Source: Sorangium cellulosum So ce56
Lineage (GTDB): Bacteria > Myxococcota_A > Polyangia > Polyangiales > Polyangiaceae
Reading direction: 5' to 3'
NCBI RefSeq assembly: GCF_000067165.1
Contig: NC_010162.1
Span: 992,001 to 1,056,000 of the forward strand
Length of the DNA stretch: 64,000 bases
Position numbers and translations under genes: made by a program
The notes under the pieces: generated by a model
Told to the model about the DNA's origin: nothing
The model's input: the letters and a program-made list of their open reading frames with translations, nothing else
Databases searched by the model: none
In this document: piece after piece, positions 29,647 through 38,461 of the stretch
Numbering within the stretch: the first letter of the stretch is position 1
How the letters are laid out: each line of letters starts with the position of its first letter

Positions 29647-31185
29647 TCAGTATTTGTAAACATCGGCGAAGATCGAGCGACGCATGCGGTCGTTCATCGT
29701 CGTCTCGCGCACCCACGCGGCGATCCCGGTCCCGTTCGGGCCGAAGCCCACCGTCGGCTCCCAGTGTTCGGCGGCGTTGTCGTCCTCCAGCGCGTGGGCC
29801 TCCGTCCATCCCTGCGCGGGCGAGAGCTCGCTGGCAAAGATCGACCGGAGCGCGGCGGCTTTCTGGGTCCACACGGCGAGCGCCCGCCCGGCCCCATCCA
29901 CGGCGATCTCGGGACCGCTCACACTATCTTCGTCGACCGAGAGCTTGTCGGCCGGCTGGAACGTCGTCCCCGAGAAGCGCCGCGCCCAGATGGCGCAGCC
30001 GGCACCGCATTGACGGAACACCACGCCCCCGTCACCGTCCGCGTTCATCGCGACCGCGTAGTCCGTCGCTCTTTGGCCCGCGGTATCCACGCCGGTGGCT
30101 CCGGCCCACACGCCCCCTGAATAGGAATTGGCGATCACGTGCGACACCGAGGAGGTCGAGTCGCGCTGGAGGAAGACGACCATCGCGTTCCCGTTGCCGT
30201 CCATCACGACGCGTGGGCTCAAATGATCGAGCGTGTCGTCAGCCTCCAGCGGCTTCGGGCCTGCCGCGCTGCCCTTGTGCGTCGTCAGATCGTACGTAAC
30301 CACGTTGCCCAGCACGTTGAGACGCCCGTCGTCCGACTGGTACCACGCTGCCACCGCGCGCAGCATCGTGCCCACGGTCGAGACGCCGACAGCCGTGCCG
30401 TTGCAGCTGGTCGTGCTCCCCGACACCTTCACCGGTGTTTGCCAGCCCTGCCCGCCCTCGTAGATGGCCAGGTATCCCTCACGCGCCGAGGTGTCGGCGG
30501 TGTTCACGTCGATCCCCACCGCGATATGGCCGGCGGGGGTCATCGCGACCGTCGTCGAATGTTTCGAGACCCCCGAGGTGCCCTCGGCGATCGTCTCGAC
30601 CGTGCCCCACCCGGCGGGCCATCCGAGCGATGCCGTGAACCGCTTGCCGAACACGGCGCCGCCCACCGAGGCCGAATACCAGACGACCACCCCGTTGCCA
30701 CCGGCGTCGATGGCGACCCTGGCGTTCACGCCTCTCGTGGCCGCGTCGTTGACCTGCAGCAGCGGGTCCCAGCTGTCGCTCTTCTTGACATAGCGGCGCG
30801 CCCAGACGGTGTCCTGATCATAGAACACGAGCAGCGCATCGCCGTTGGCCGAGACCGCGACCTGCGGAAGGAAATTCGAGATCTGATTGGCCAGATCGTC
30901 ATGACCGACGCGCTCGAACGTATCCCAGTGGGGCGGGGGGGCTTCGCCTCCGGTCCCGTCGCCGCCCGTTCCGTCGCCGCCCGCCCCATCGCCGCCTGTC
31001 CCGCCGCCACCCGCTCCGTCGCCGCCGGTCCCGTCGCCGCCTGTCGCGCTGCCGACGCTGCCCGCATGACCGCCGCCTCCGCCGCTCCCCACGTCATTGG
31101 AGCTCGACGACGACTCGAACGTTCGCACCTTCTGTCCGCAGGCCGCGACGAGGAGGAGCCCCAGAATGAGACCCATCCTGGGCAT
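29647..31185 (-). CDS. Lipoprotein with repeated beta-propeller-like segments
   Basis: The ATG at 31185 gives a signal peptide with lipobox VAAC; a longer frame upstream is less likely. A linker of GGDGTGGDGAGG type (about 25-80) precedes about 420 residues with recurring motifs of the form ANGDALLVFYDQD, GGNGVVVWYSASV, GNGNAMVVFLQRD, ADGDGGVVFRQCG and GAGRALAVWTQKA, spaced about 45-60 residues apart, as in a six- or seven-bladed beta-propeller. It is likely an outer-membrane-tethered surface or periplasmic protein. No catalytic residues are seen. Confidence 0.85.
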   Translation of the reverse strand: MPRMGLILGLLLVAACGQKVRTFESSSSSNDVGSGGGGGHAGSVGSATGGDGTGGDGAGGGGTGGDGAGGDGTGGDGTGGEAPPPHWDTFERVGHDDLANQISNFLPQVAVSANGDALLVFYDQDTVWARRYVKKSDSWDPLLQVNDAATRGVNARVAIDAGGNGVVVWYSASVGGAVFGKRFTASLGWPAGWGTVETIAEGTSGVSKHSTTVAMTPAGHIAVGIDVNTADTSAREGYLAIYEGGQGWQTPVKVSGSTTSCNGTAVGVSTVGTMLRAVAAWYQSDDGRLNVLGNVVTYDLTTHKGSAAGPKPLEADDTLDHLSPRVVMDGNGNAMVVFLQRDSTSSVSHVIANSYSGGVWAGATGVDTAGQRATDYAVAMNADGDGGVVFRQCGAGCAIWARRFSGTTFQPADKLSVDEDSVSGPEIAVDGAGRALAVWTQKAAALRSIFASELSPAQGWTEAHALEDDNAAEHWEPTVGFGPNGTGIAAWVRETTMNDRMRRSIFADVYKY

Positions 31186-31377
31186 GGCGCCCGATCCTCC
31201 GACGTGTCCGAATTTTTCGCGCATCATGCGCGAGGATGAGATCCGAAGGCCTCGGAGATGTCAATCCCCGACCGCGCGACCTCTCCCGGCTTGGCGGGAC
31301 ACATTCAACCTCTCCGTCACCGCGGCAGGACAGGGCAGCAGCGCGGCCACGAGATCACCTGCGTTCCCGCGTGTTCC

Positions 31378-31800
31378 TCACGCGCTCGACCCCTGAACCT
31401 TGGCGTCCCAGGCGACATCGAGGGACACGGGGCCTCGGAACATGGTGACTTGCCGGAGCTGCACCGGCCGATCGCTCGCGAGGCGGAGGCCCGGTAAGCG
31501 CTGCGTGAGCACGGAGAGCGCCACGCGCCCCTGGAGGCGCGCGAGGGGGCGCACCGAGACAGAAGTGCACACCGCGGCCAAACCCGAGGTGCTCGCCCCC
31601 GTCGGGGCGCCCGGGCTCGAACCTCGCGGGGGCTTCAACGACGGCCTCATCGGGTTGCCGAGCAGATCCGTTGTGGTCTTGTGGCCCGCGAACACGAGCG
31701 CGGTCGCATCACTGACGGCCTTCGGCATGTCGAGCTGACCGCTCGGGTCCGTGGCCGTCTCCTGCTGTACCTGTTCGCGAGGAAGGCGCGTCGCGGGGAG
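31378..31800 (-). pseudogene. Cytochrome P450 remnant (I-helix and heme-binding end)
   Basis: Minus-strand frames retain two P450 hallmarks. One is LVFAGHKTTTDLLGNP, the I-helix oxygen-binding segment, where the acidic residue before TTT is Lys. The other is HLGFGRGVHFCLGAP, the heme-cysteine loop, followed after a frame change by LARLQGRVALSVLTQRLPGL and the terminal strands RGPVSLDVAWD. The region between them, including the K-helix ExxR, is gone and the frame shifts near the heme loop, so no functional enzyme can be made. The N-terminal two thirds are also missing. It adjoins a second gene fragment at 31852. Confidence 0.8.
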
Positions 31801-31851
31801 GGCGCGCGTCGTCGACCGTCCGAGAGCTCGGTGGCAGCGGTGCTCACCCAG

Positions 31852-32175
31852 CTAGCAGGATCGAGAGCGCACCACCGCGGCTGTCCTCGCGAGCCACGCC
31901 ACGGGATCTCTCGCGTGGTAGTCGACCCCGGGCGGCGGCGCGTCGAGCTCCGCCTCCGCGAGGTAGGTGACCGCCCCGCCTTGGGGGGCCGGGAGCTCGG
32001 TGGCGAGCATCCGGAGGACCGTCACCTGGAGGCCGAAGCGCTCGCGGGCACCCTGGACGACGGCGTGCGCATCCTGCCACCACGGCGTCGCGACCGGATA
32101 GGGCGGCAGCGCGCCCACGAGCGCGCCGCTCGCGGTGAGGACGAGCCGAACGACGCGCGGCGGGTGGGGCAGCAT
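31852..32175 (-). pseudogene. N-terminal fragment of an aminoglycoside-phosphotransferase-like gene
   Basis: This 107-residue frame reads VVRLVLTASGALVGALPPYP, ATPWWQDAHAVVQGARERFG, VTVLRMLATELPAPQGGAVTYL, a pattern I associate with the N-terminal domain of actinobacterial-type phosphotransferases of the aminoglycoside/choline kinase family. The kinase domain that should follow is absent; the frame ends at 31852 next to the P450 remnant. Either a deletion fused two decaying genes or this is a short stand-alone domain. The family assignment is from memory. Confidence 0.55.
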
Positions 32176-32468
32176 CGCGCGAGGATAGCGAGCGCCGGCT
32201 TCGTTCGCCGCTCGAGCGCCCGGCCCCGCGGCTCAGAGCCGCTCCGCCGCGACGGCGGCCCTGACGGCGCGCTCCAGCGCCTCGCCGTCCTCGGGCAAAG
32301 TCGACCACCGCCGGCGCCGGGATGGTGCGTTGCGTCGTCCGCGGCGGAGGAGCGCGGCGATCCCCGCTCCGCCCGCGCTGCGAGCCGCTGGCGCGGCGAG
32401 GGCGGCGGCGGCGCGAGGCGCTTGATTCCGGGAAAGTGTTGGAGTTCCTTAGCTCTCAGGGGGTCACC

Positions 32469-34379
32469 ATGTCCGCTGAGCCCAGCCGGGCGCCGCCTGC
32501 GCCTTGCTTTCGCCTCCTGCTGATCGAGGACAGCGCCATCGCGGCCTCCGTCGTGCAAAGCCACCTCGACGCCGTGCCGTGGCAGCGCGCCGAGCTCGCG
32601 CACGCGGAGACGCTCGCCGCCGGGCTCGCGCGCGTGAACGAGGGGTGGGATGTCGTCCTCCTCGACCTCTCCTTGCCCGATGGCGAGGGCATCGAGGTGG
32701 TCGAGCGGGTGCGGGCGGTGGACCCCCATGTGCCCATCGTCGTGCTGACGGGCCACGACGACGTCCGCCTCGCGGAGCGCGCGCTCGGCGCGTCGGTGCA
32801 GGATTACCTCGTGAAGCGGGGCCTCGACGCGGACACGCTGTGGCGAGCCATCCGCTATGCGGTCAGCCGCCAGCAGCTCCTGACGCAGCTCGCGCGGGCG
32901 ATGGCCGAGGCCCGCGAGAACGAGGCCAACCTGCACCAGCTCATCGCCCGGAGCGCCGATGGGGTGATCGTGCTGGATCCCTCCGGGACGGTGCTCTTCG
33001 CGAACCCCGCCGCGGAGTCGCTGCTGGGCGACGGGCGCCCCGTCGCCGGGCGGGGCTGCCCGGCGGCGCTCTGCGCCGGCGAGACGAGCCTGGAGATCGG
33101 AGGGCAGCAGGTCGTCATCGACGTTCGCTGGGTCGACGTGGACTGGCAGGGGCGCCCCTCGCGCATGGCGCTCCTGCGCGACGTGACCGGGCGGCGCCGG
33201 GCCGAGGAGCTGAGGTCACGGCTCGAGCGCAGCGAGCGGCTGGCCGCCGTCGGCCAGCTCGCGGCGGGCGTGGCCCACGAGATCAACAACCCTCTCGCGT
33301 ACGTGGTGGCCAACCTCGAGCTGCTCGCCCGCGAGGTGCGGCGGCTCGCCGACAAGGGGGTCGCCACCGAGCACCTCGCCCAGCCGCTCGCGGACGCCCG
33401 CCACGGCGCTGCGCGGGTGGTGGACATCGTCGGGGATCTCGGGGTGTTCGCGCGCGCGGAGGCGAACGAGGCGATCGGGCCGACCGACGTCAACGCGGTG
33501 ATCGAGAGCGCGCTCAACATCGTGCATCCCCAGATGAAGCACCGCGCGCGGGTCGTGCGCGAGCTCGCCTCGGTCGCGCCCGTGAGCGGCGCGGAGGGGC
33601 GCCTGACGCAGGTGTTCGTCAACCTGCTCATCAACGCGGCGCAGTCGATCCGGGAGGGGCGCGTCGCCGACAACGTCGTCGAGGTGCGGACCCGCGATCA
33701 GGGCCGGGAGGTCGTCGCGGAGATCGTGGACTCCGGCTGCGGCGTGCCCGAAGAGCACATGCACAGGCTGTTCGAGCCGTTCTTCACCACGAAGCGCGCG
33801 GGGGAGGGGACGGGGCTCGGACTCGCGATCTGCCGCAACATCGTGGAGTCGTGCGGCGGCACCATCGGCGTCAGCAGCGAGGCCGGCGTCGGCACCTGCG
33901 TCCGCGTCCGGCTGCCCGCCTGGGCGAGCGCCGAGCTCACCCCTCGTCGCGTGCCGCCTGCGCCCGCGCGGGATGAGGGGCCGGCGCGGCGCGCCCGGAT
34001 CCTCATCGTGGACGACGAGCCCCTCCTCCTGAGCGCGCTGCGCGGGCTCCTCGAGGCGTCGCACGAGGTCGTTTGCGCGCGCTCGGGCAGAGAGGCCCAG
34101 CGGGCGCTCCGGCTGGACGCAAACTTCGATGTCGTGCTCTGCGATATCGTGATGCAGGAGGGCACGGGGATAGAGCTCCACGAGTGGCTCGAGGCGGAGC
34201 TGCCGGCGCTCGTCGACCGGGTGCTGTTCATGACCGGAGGGGGCACGAGCGAGGTGAGCAGGCGGTTCCTCTCGGCCCACGGGGGACGCGTCCTGCCGAA
34301 GCCGATCGACCCGGCGGAGCTGCTCCGGCGGATCGACGCGCTGCTGGAGGAGAGCGCGGCAGAGCCCGAGAGGATGTAG
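32469..34379 (+). CDS. Hybrid histidine kinase (REC-PAS-HisKA-HATPase-REC)
   Basis: The 636-residue protein begins with a receiver domain (about 13-130; phospho-Asp66 in LLDLSLPDG, Lys116), followed by a PAS domain (about 150-245), a HisKA domain with H-box VAHEINNPL (His270), an ATPase domain with DSGCGVPEEH and GTGLGLAICR, and a C-terminal receiver (about 512-630). The NtrB-like H-box and ATPase class fits kinases that read an upstream receiver signal. No membrane segment is present. The ATG at 32469 was chosen because the receiver starts soon after; a longer frame upstream is Arg-rich. The gene is monocistronic. Confidence 0.94.
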   Translation: MSAEPSRAPPAPCFRLLLIEDSAIAASVVQSHLDAVPWQRAELAHAETLAAGLARVNEGWDVVLLDLSLPDGEGIEVVERVRAVDPHVPIVVLTGHDDVRLAERALGASVQDYLVKRGLDADTLWRAIRYAVSRQQLLTQLARAMAEARENEANLHQLIARSADGVIVLDPSGTVLFANPAAESLLGDGRPVAGRGCPAALCAGETSLEIGGQQVVIDVRWVDVDWQGRPSRMALLRDVTGRRRAEELRSRLERSERLAAVGQLAAGVAHEINNPLAYVVANLELLAREVRRLADKGVATEHLAQPLADARHGAARVVDIVGDLGVFARAEANEAIGPTDVNAVIESALNIVHPQMKHRARVVRELASVAPVSGAEGRLTQVFVNLLINAAQSIREGRVADNVVEVRTRDQGREVVAEIVDSGCGVPEEHMHRLFEPFFTTKRAGEGTGLGLAICRNIVESCGGTIGVSSEAGVGTCVRVRLPAWASAELTPRRVPPAPARDEGPARRARILIVDDEPLLLSALRGLLEASHEVVCARSGREAQRALRLDANFDVVLCDIVMQEGTGIELHEWLEAELPALVDRVLFMTGGGTSEVSRRFLSAHGGRVLPKPIDPAELLRRIDALLEESAAEPERM

Positions 34380-34483
34380 CGGCGGGCCGGGGCGGGGAAG
34401 GGGGGGAGTCGGCGCCGGTCCGGAAGGGGGGAATCGGCGCCGGTCTCCTGCGCGTCATTGACCGCGCGCCGCGCGATGCGGGC

Positions 34484-35041
34484 TCACGTCCCGCCGCAGG
34501 CCTCGTACTCCGCCTTGCACGCGTCCGCGCCCGCCTGCTGCACGCACGCCCTGCAGTCCGCCGCGATGCCCTGGCCGGCGCACTCCCTCTCGCACTCGTC
34601 GGCGCACACGCCCGCCGCGCAGACGCAGGCGATGAGCGCGTCCGTCTCGGGATCTTGCAGGGGATCCGTGTTCGGATCGCAGCCTTGCACGCACGCGCAG
34701 CAGATGCCGTCGCCAGGGCAGCAGCCGTCGCCGCGCCCGAGGGGACAGCGGCAGGCGCCGCCGTTTTGCTCCATGCACGGCCCGTAGCCGCTGCCGTCGG
34801 CGAGGCACGTCGCGACGCCCGGCGCGCCGATGGCGTGACAGGTGCAGGACATGGTCTCGCCAGGAGCGCAGGTTGCGCCCGTGGCCGAGCTCGCGGTCGT
34901 CGAGCTGGCGCTCGCCGAGCTTTCGCTCGTCGAGCTGGCGGACGACCCGCCGCTCCCGGTCGGCTCCGGATCGGTCGTCGAGGAGCCGCATGCGGTCGCC
35001 AGCGCAGCCGTGAACAAGCTGAGGAAAAGGATGTGTCGCAT
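34484..35041 (-). CDS. Cys-rich exported lipoprotein
   Basis: The 185-residue product has a signal peptide with lipobox ATAC (Cys18), a Ser/Thr/Ala linker (about 30-55), and a mature part with about 26 cysteines (MSCTCHAIG, CRCPLGRGDGCCPGDGICCA, CVCAAGVCADECERECAGQG). The pattern is typical of disulfide-stabilised surface lipoproteins of myxobacteria. No enzymatic motif is seen. It is transcribed convergently with the hybrid kinase gene; the 104-base gap between them contains two near copies of tcggcgccggtc. Confidence 0.8.
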   Translation of the reverse strand: MRHILFLSLFTAALATACGSSTTDPEPTGSGGSSASSTSESSASASSTTASSATGATCAPGETMSCTCHAIGAPGVATCLADGSGYGPCMEQNGGACRCPLGRGDGCCPGDGICCACVQGCDPNTDPLQDPETDALIACVCAAGVCADECERECAGQGIAADCRACVQQAGADACKAEYEACGGT

Positions 35042-35440
35042 CGGCGCCCCCTATAGCGCGCCGCCCCCGCGGCCGTCGAGGGCCATCACGGCGCACCGTC
35101 GCGCTCCCTCCCCGGCGCGGAGCCTCGCGCCGCGGCACCCCGTCATCGAAGCTCGTTCGTCAATGCTCTTTACATTACTTCACGAGCGCGTCATGACGCG
35201 GAGCGCCCCGCGGGCGTGTCCTCAGCGCTGGAGTCCGTGGATCGCGGCGAACGAGCGCCGTGCTCGGGCGCCCGGGGGGCGCGGGCGGCCCCTGCATGAG
35301 AGGGCGTGCTTGCCTGGCGAGCGGGATGCCCTATGTTCGCGCCTGCTCGCGTCCCCGCCTGGGGGTGCGTCGGCGCCGCGCCGCGTGCGCCGTGCGGGGA
35401 ACGCGCTGCCTGAACCGTGCGATAGCAAGGAGATGAGAAG
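35042..35440. other. Intergenic region before the DUF1993 gene
   Basis: Divergent gap of 399 bases. A local AT-rich stretch (ctctttacattacttcac, about 35165-35182) could hold a promoter element. An aaggag site lies just before the start at 35441. No gene-like frame was supported. Confidence 0.4.
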
Positions 35441-35947
35441 ATGACGATCTCGATGTATCAGGCCTCTGTCCCGGTGCTCGTCAGGATGCTCGGCAACCTC
35501 TCGGCGATCCTCACCAAGGCCGCCGCGTACGCCGAGGCGAAGAAGATCGAGCCTCGCGTCCTGCTCGACGCGCGCCTCGCCCCGGACATGCTCTCGTTCA
35601 CGCGCCAGGTGCAGATCGCCACCGACATCGCCAAGGGCTGTGGGGCGCGGCTGGCGGCCGCCGACGTGCCGAAGTACGAGGACAACGAGGCCAGCTTCGA
35701 CGAGCTACAGGCCCGTATCACCAAGACCGTCGCGTTCCTGAACAGCCTGCGGCCCGAGCAGATCGACGGCTCCGAGGACCGCGATGTCACCATCCCGACG
35801 CGCGATCAGCCGCTGCAATTCAAGGGCCTGGTTTTCCTGCTGAACTTCGTGCTGCCCAATTTCTACTTCCACGTGACGACCGCCTACGCGATCTTGCGCC
35901 ACAACGGGCTCGAGATCGGCAAGCTAGACTTCCTAGGCGCCCGCTGA
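35441..35947 (+). CDS. DUF1993 family protein
   Basis: The 168-residue protein matches the DUF1993 pattern: MTISMYQASVPVLVRMLGNL at the start, then EPRVLLDARLAPDMLSFTRQ, VQIATDIAKGCGARLAA, ASFDELQARITKT and the C-terminal NFVLPNFYFHVTTAYAILRH. The family forms a four-helix bundle related to DinB-like proteins and has no established activity. No signal peptide is seen. An aaggag lies seven to twelve bases before the ATG. Confidence 0.92.
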   Translation: MTISMYQASVPVLVRMLGNLSAILTKAAAYAEAKKIEPRVLLDARLAPDMLSFTRQVQIATDIAKGCGARLAAADVPKYEDNEASFDELQARITKTVAFLNSLRPEQIDGSEDRDVTIPTRDQPLQFKGLVFLLNFVLPNFYFHVTTAYAILRHNGLEIGKLDFLGAR

Positions 35948-35974
35948 CCCGACCGGCGGGCACCCGCTGCGGAT

Positions 35975-36051
35975 ACGGGCCCACCTCGACGTTTTCGGTG
36001 CTCGGCGTGCTGGAGCACGCCTGCGCGCCGAAAACGCCGATCTGGGCCCGT
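35975..36051. terminator. Long foldable palindrome after the DUF1993 gene
   Basis: Outer arms acgggccca...cgttttcgg and ccgaaaacg...tgggcccgt pair with few mismatches, and the interior contains ggcgtgc/gcacgcc around a four-base loop (36005-36022). The whole 77 bases can fold into one hairpin. It lies 28 bases after a stop codon in a convergent gap, so a bidirectional terminator or REP-type element fits. Confidence 0.7.
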
Positions 36052-36071
36052 CTCCTGTGCGGGTGACCGCC

Positions 36072-36324
36072 GCTCGTCGTCGTTTGTGGCTGGCGCTCGT
36101 CGTCGTTTGTGGCTGGCGCTCGTCGTCGTTTGTGGCTGGCGCTCGTCGTCGTTTGTGGCTGGCGCTCGTCGTCGTTTGTGGCTGGCGCTCGTCGTCGTTT
36201 GTGGCTGGCGCTCGTCGTCGTTTGTGGCTGGCGCTCGTCGTCGTTTGTGGCTGGCGCTCGTCGTCGTTTGTGGCTGGCGCTCGTCGTCGTTTGTGGCTGG
36301 CGCTCGTCGTCGTTTGTGGCTGGC
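36072..36324. repeat. Eleven exact tandem copies of a 23-bp unit
   Basis: The unit gctcgtcgtcgtttgtggct plus ggc repeats eleven times without a mismatch over 253 bases. Because 23 is not a multiple of three, any frame through it cycles through all three phases, and all plus-strand phases are free of stops. There are no spacers, so it is a minisatellite-like array and not a CRISPR. Confidence 0.97.
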
Positions 36325-36330
36325 GCCCGG

Positions 36331-36837
36331 CTACCGCACGCGCCTTGGATCGTGCTGATGCGCCGGGAGCGGGCCGAGCCGCGTGGTGTCGACGAGGAGC
36401 GAGACGACGAGCGAGAAGAAGCGGCGGCGCGTCTCGAAGCTCGGGCTCAGGTCGGGGAGGAGGGCGCCTATCCGCCTCGCGCCGGCGTCGTGGAGGACGC
36501 GCTTGGCCATATCGATGGGCTCGATGTGGGCGGGGTAGAGGTCGCCCCCGGAGAGCTTTTGGATGAGGCCCACGTACTCGCCCACGAGCGGCGCGACCTC
36601 CGCCCGCGCGAGGGCGAGGGTGTCAGCCGAGAGGGCGCTCCCGGTGAAGACGAAGCGGAGGTCTCTGTCGTCGCAACCGGCGACGAGGGTGCAGGGCTCG
36701 CGCGAGGGCCAGGGCGGCTCGCCGGAGACGATATCGGTCGTGAGCGTGCGCCACTCCTGCCTGCGGAGCGGCGACGAGCTCGACCAGAGGCGCTCTTCGA
36801 TTCGGATGGCATGGACGGGCATAGGGGCTGAGCTCAT
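36331..36837 (-). CDS. Hypothetical cytoplasmic protein
   Basis: The frame encodes about 168 residues with balanced composition, for example VHAIRIEERLWSSSSPLRRQ, DDRDLRFVFTGSALSADTLA and YPAHIEPIDMAKRVLHDAGA. No family is recognised. The start could be ATG 36837, ATG 36822 or a GTG at 36849. The end lies seven bases from the 23-bp repeat array, so the C-terminus may have been shaped by repeat expansion. An AT-rich stretch at about 36898-36922 upstream (taatatacatattg) could contain its promoter. Confidence 0.6.
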   Translation of the reverse strand: MSSAPMPVHAIRIEERLWSSSSPLRRQEWRTLTTDIVSGEPPWPSREPCTLVAGCDDRDLRFVFTGSALSADTLALARAEVAPLVGEYVGLIQKLSGGDLYPAHIEPIDMAKRVLHDAGARRIGALLPDLSPSFETRRRFFSLVVSLLVDTTRLGPLPAHQHDPRRVR

Positions 36838-37052
36838 TCTAGCGCTCACGCCTCACGGTTGTAACCGCTCACCGCTGGCCATGGAGAAATCGACAGAAAT
36901 CCATAATATACATATTGTCCGCATTTGGTCCGGTGCGCGATCGCCTCCGGGACCCTCGAACGCCCTGGATGGAATTCCGTGGCCATCTCTGCTTCGTCAT
37001 GCCCAGCGACTGACGTGCGGCCGCCTGCTTCGACGGCTTGTTGGGGGCGGCG

Positions 37053-37724
37053 TCACGCCAGGATGCGCTTGGTGCACAAATCGAGCGCTTCGGGGAACGA
37101 CGACATCGTCTGCTTGAGTGAATGACTCCGGGCGATGCACTCGAACGTCTCGTCGTGGAATGCAAGCAAGTAGTGTCGATACTGCTTCCACTCCTCTGGA
37201 TTGTACTGGCTGTGAACCGAGTTGATCTTCATCAGCTCGGCGATCCATCGAGACCTCTCGACGACGTGCGCAGCGTACCCGACCAACCCGCGGCCGTGCA
37301 GGGGATGTCCGTGGAGGACCTCGTCATTCGGTGGGCCGAGCTTGTGGGCGAGGCATCGCTCGAATTCGACGATGGCGATCAGGCGCAGGTCGGCGCTGGT
37401 GGGATCGACCACGGTCGCATACGAGCCATCCCACGCGGGGTCAGGCTCACGCATGTTGTAGACGACGAGAGTCCTGGAGCCCGAGGAGAAAACATGCGGG
37501 AGTGGGGCGCCGACATTCCAAGGATGCTGCCAGGGGATCTCGACGGCGCATTCCTCCCCGGTCGCGCGGGCGAGATCTCGCTCGAGCGAGATGCACTTGT
37601 CGTGTGCGGTTTGGTAACGGGTCCATCCCCCGTCTCCGCGTTTTGCGGAGAGCGCTGCGGCTGCTGCAGCCGACAGCTCCTCGCGGGCGGCGTCCAGGGC
37701 GCGTGTCACGTCTTCGACCGTCAT
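37053..37724 (-). CDS. Hypothetical protein of lower GC content
   Basis: The 223-residue product starts MTVEDVTRALDAAREELSAA and continues with polar, aromatic-rich sequence (IPWQHPWNVGAPLPHVF, REPDPAWDGSYATVVD, FERCLAHKLGPPNDEVL, NPEEWKQYRHYLLAFHDETF). No signal peptide, membrane segment or known domain is recognised. Codon choice is visibly less GC-rich in third positions than in neighbours, which hints at acquisition from outside. A group II intron is inserted about 110 bases upstream of its start. A longer frame upstream reads through the intron in antisense and is not real. Confidence 0.65.
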   Translation of the reverse strand: MTVEDVTRALDAAREELSAAAAAALSAKRGDGGWTRYQTAHDKCISLERDLARATGEECAVEIPWQHPWNVGAPLPHVFSSGSRTLVVYNMREPDPAWDGSYATVVDPTSADLRLIAIVEFERCLAHKLGPPNDEVLHGHPLHGRGLVGYAAHVVERSRWIAELMKINSVHSQYNPEEWKQYRHYLLAFHDETFECIARSHSLKQTMSSFPEALDLCTKRILA

Positions 37725-38461
37725 TTCGTCCACCCAACGTCTTGTCGGTGTGCCGCCGCGCGAAGCGTGGTCGGCACCAGCGGCTTGTCGGGCGGGAGAC
37801 AGAGCAAGAGAGAGTACACAGGGAGGCGGGGAGAGTGCGACCAGGCAAGGCTGGTCCCGAGGGAAAGGAGTGAGCGGTAGCTTCTGAAATCGGGTTTCGC
37901 TGTCCAGCGGGTGCGAATCCCGCCCGGCCAAGGTCACGCCCGACCAGCCGGAAGCCAACCTTGCGACGGACCCCGTGAGGGGTTCGGCGATGCGTAGGCA
38001 GGTGAGTGAGCGAGCCGCAGCGTGCCAGCCACGAAATTCTCCAACGTCCGGGTGCCCAGGGCGTTCTCCCGCCTGAAGGCAACAGCGTCCTACCTCGCAA
38101 GGGCGGGAGGGGGACGCACCCGGCGGGGTAGCTGGCTGCGGCGCGCAGCAAGAGGACGGCCCAGGCACCTGGGAGGCCCTCGTCTCTCCACGAGAAACGC
38201 CGGTACGACGGGGAGCCGGTGATCCGTCCCCGGGGCGAGACATGCCGCGGATGCCCGTGTCTCGCAGCCGAGCCCAGCGGGCTCCGCAAGGAAAGGCGCA
38301 TCCGCCTCGCGGTAGGCCCACAGCAAGGGGAACCGGAGCCGAAGCCGAAGGAGACGAGGGAGTCGGAGGGTCCCATACGAGCGACGACGCGGGCGAACGG
38401 AGGGCACCGGAGCCCGTCAAGCAAAGGGGACCCGTGTCGAGAGGAACTTCAGGAGGGAACC

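Noticed and set aside
34400..34450. Two near copies of tcggcgccggtc between the kinase and Cys-rich lipoprotein genes
   Set aside because: Too short and too common in such GC-rich DNA to support a function.
36072..36324. Possible CRISPR array
   Set aside because: Repeats are directly abutting without spacers, and no cas genes are nearby.
36057..36566. Long open frames through the 23-bp repeat array
   Set aside because: All three phases are open only because the repeat lacks stops; the residues repeat every 23 amino acids and no start signal is present.
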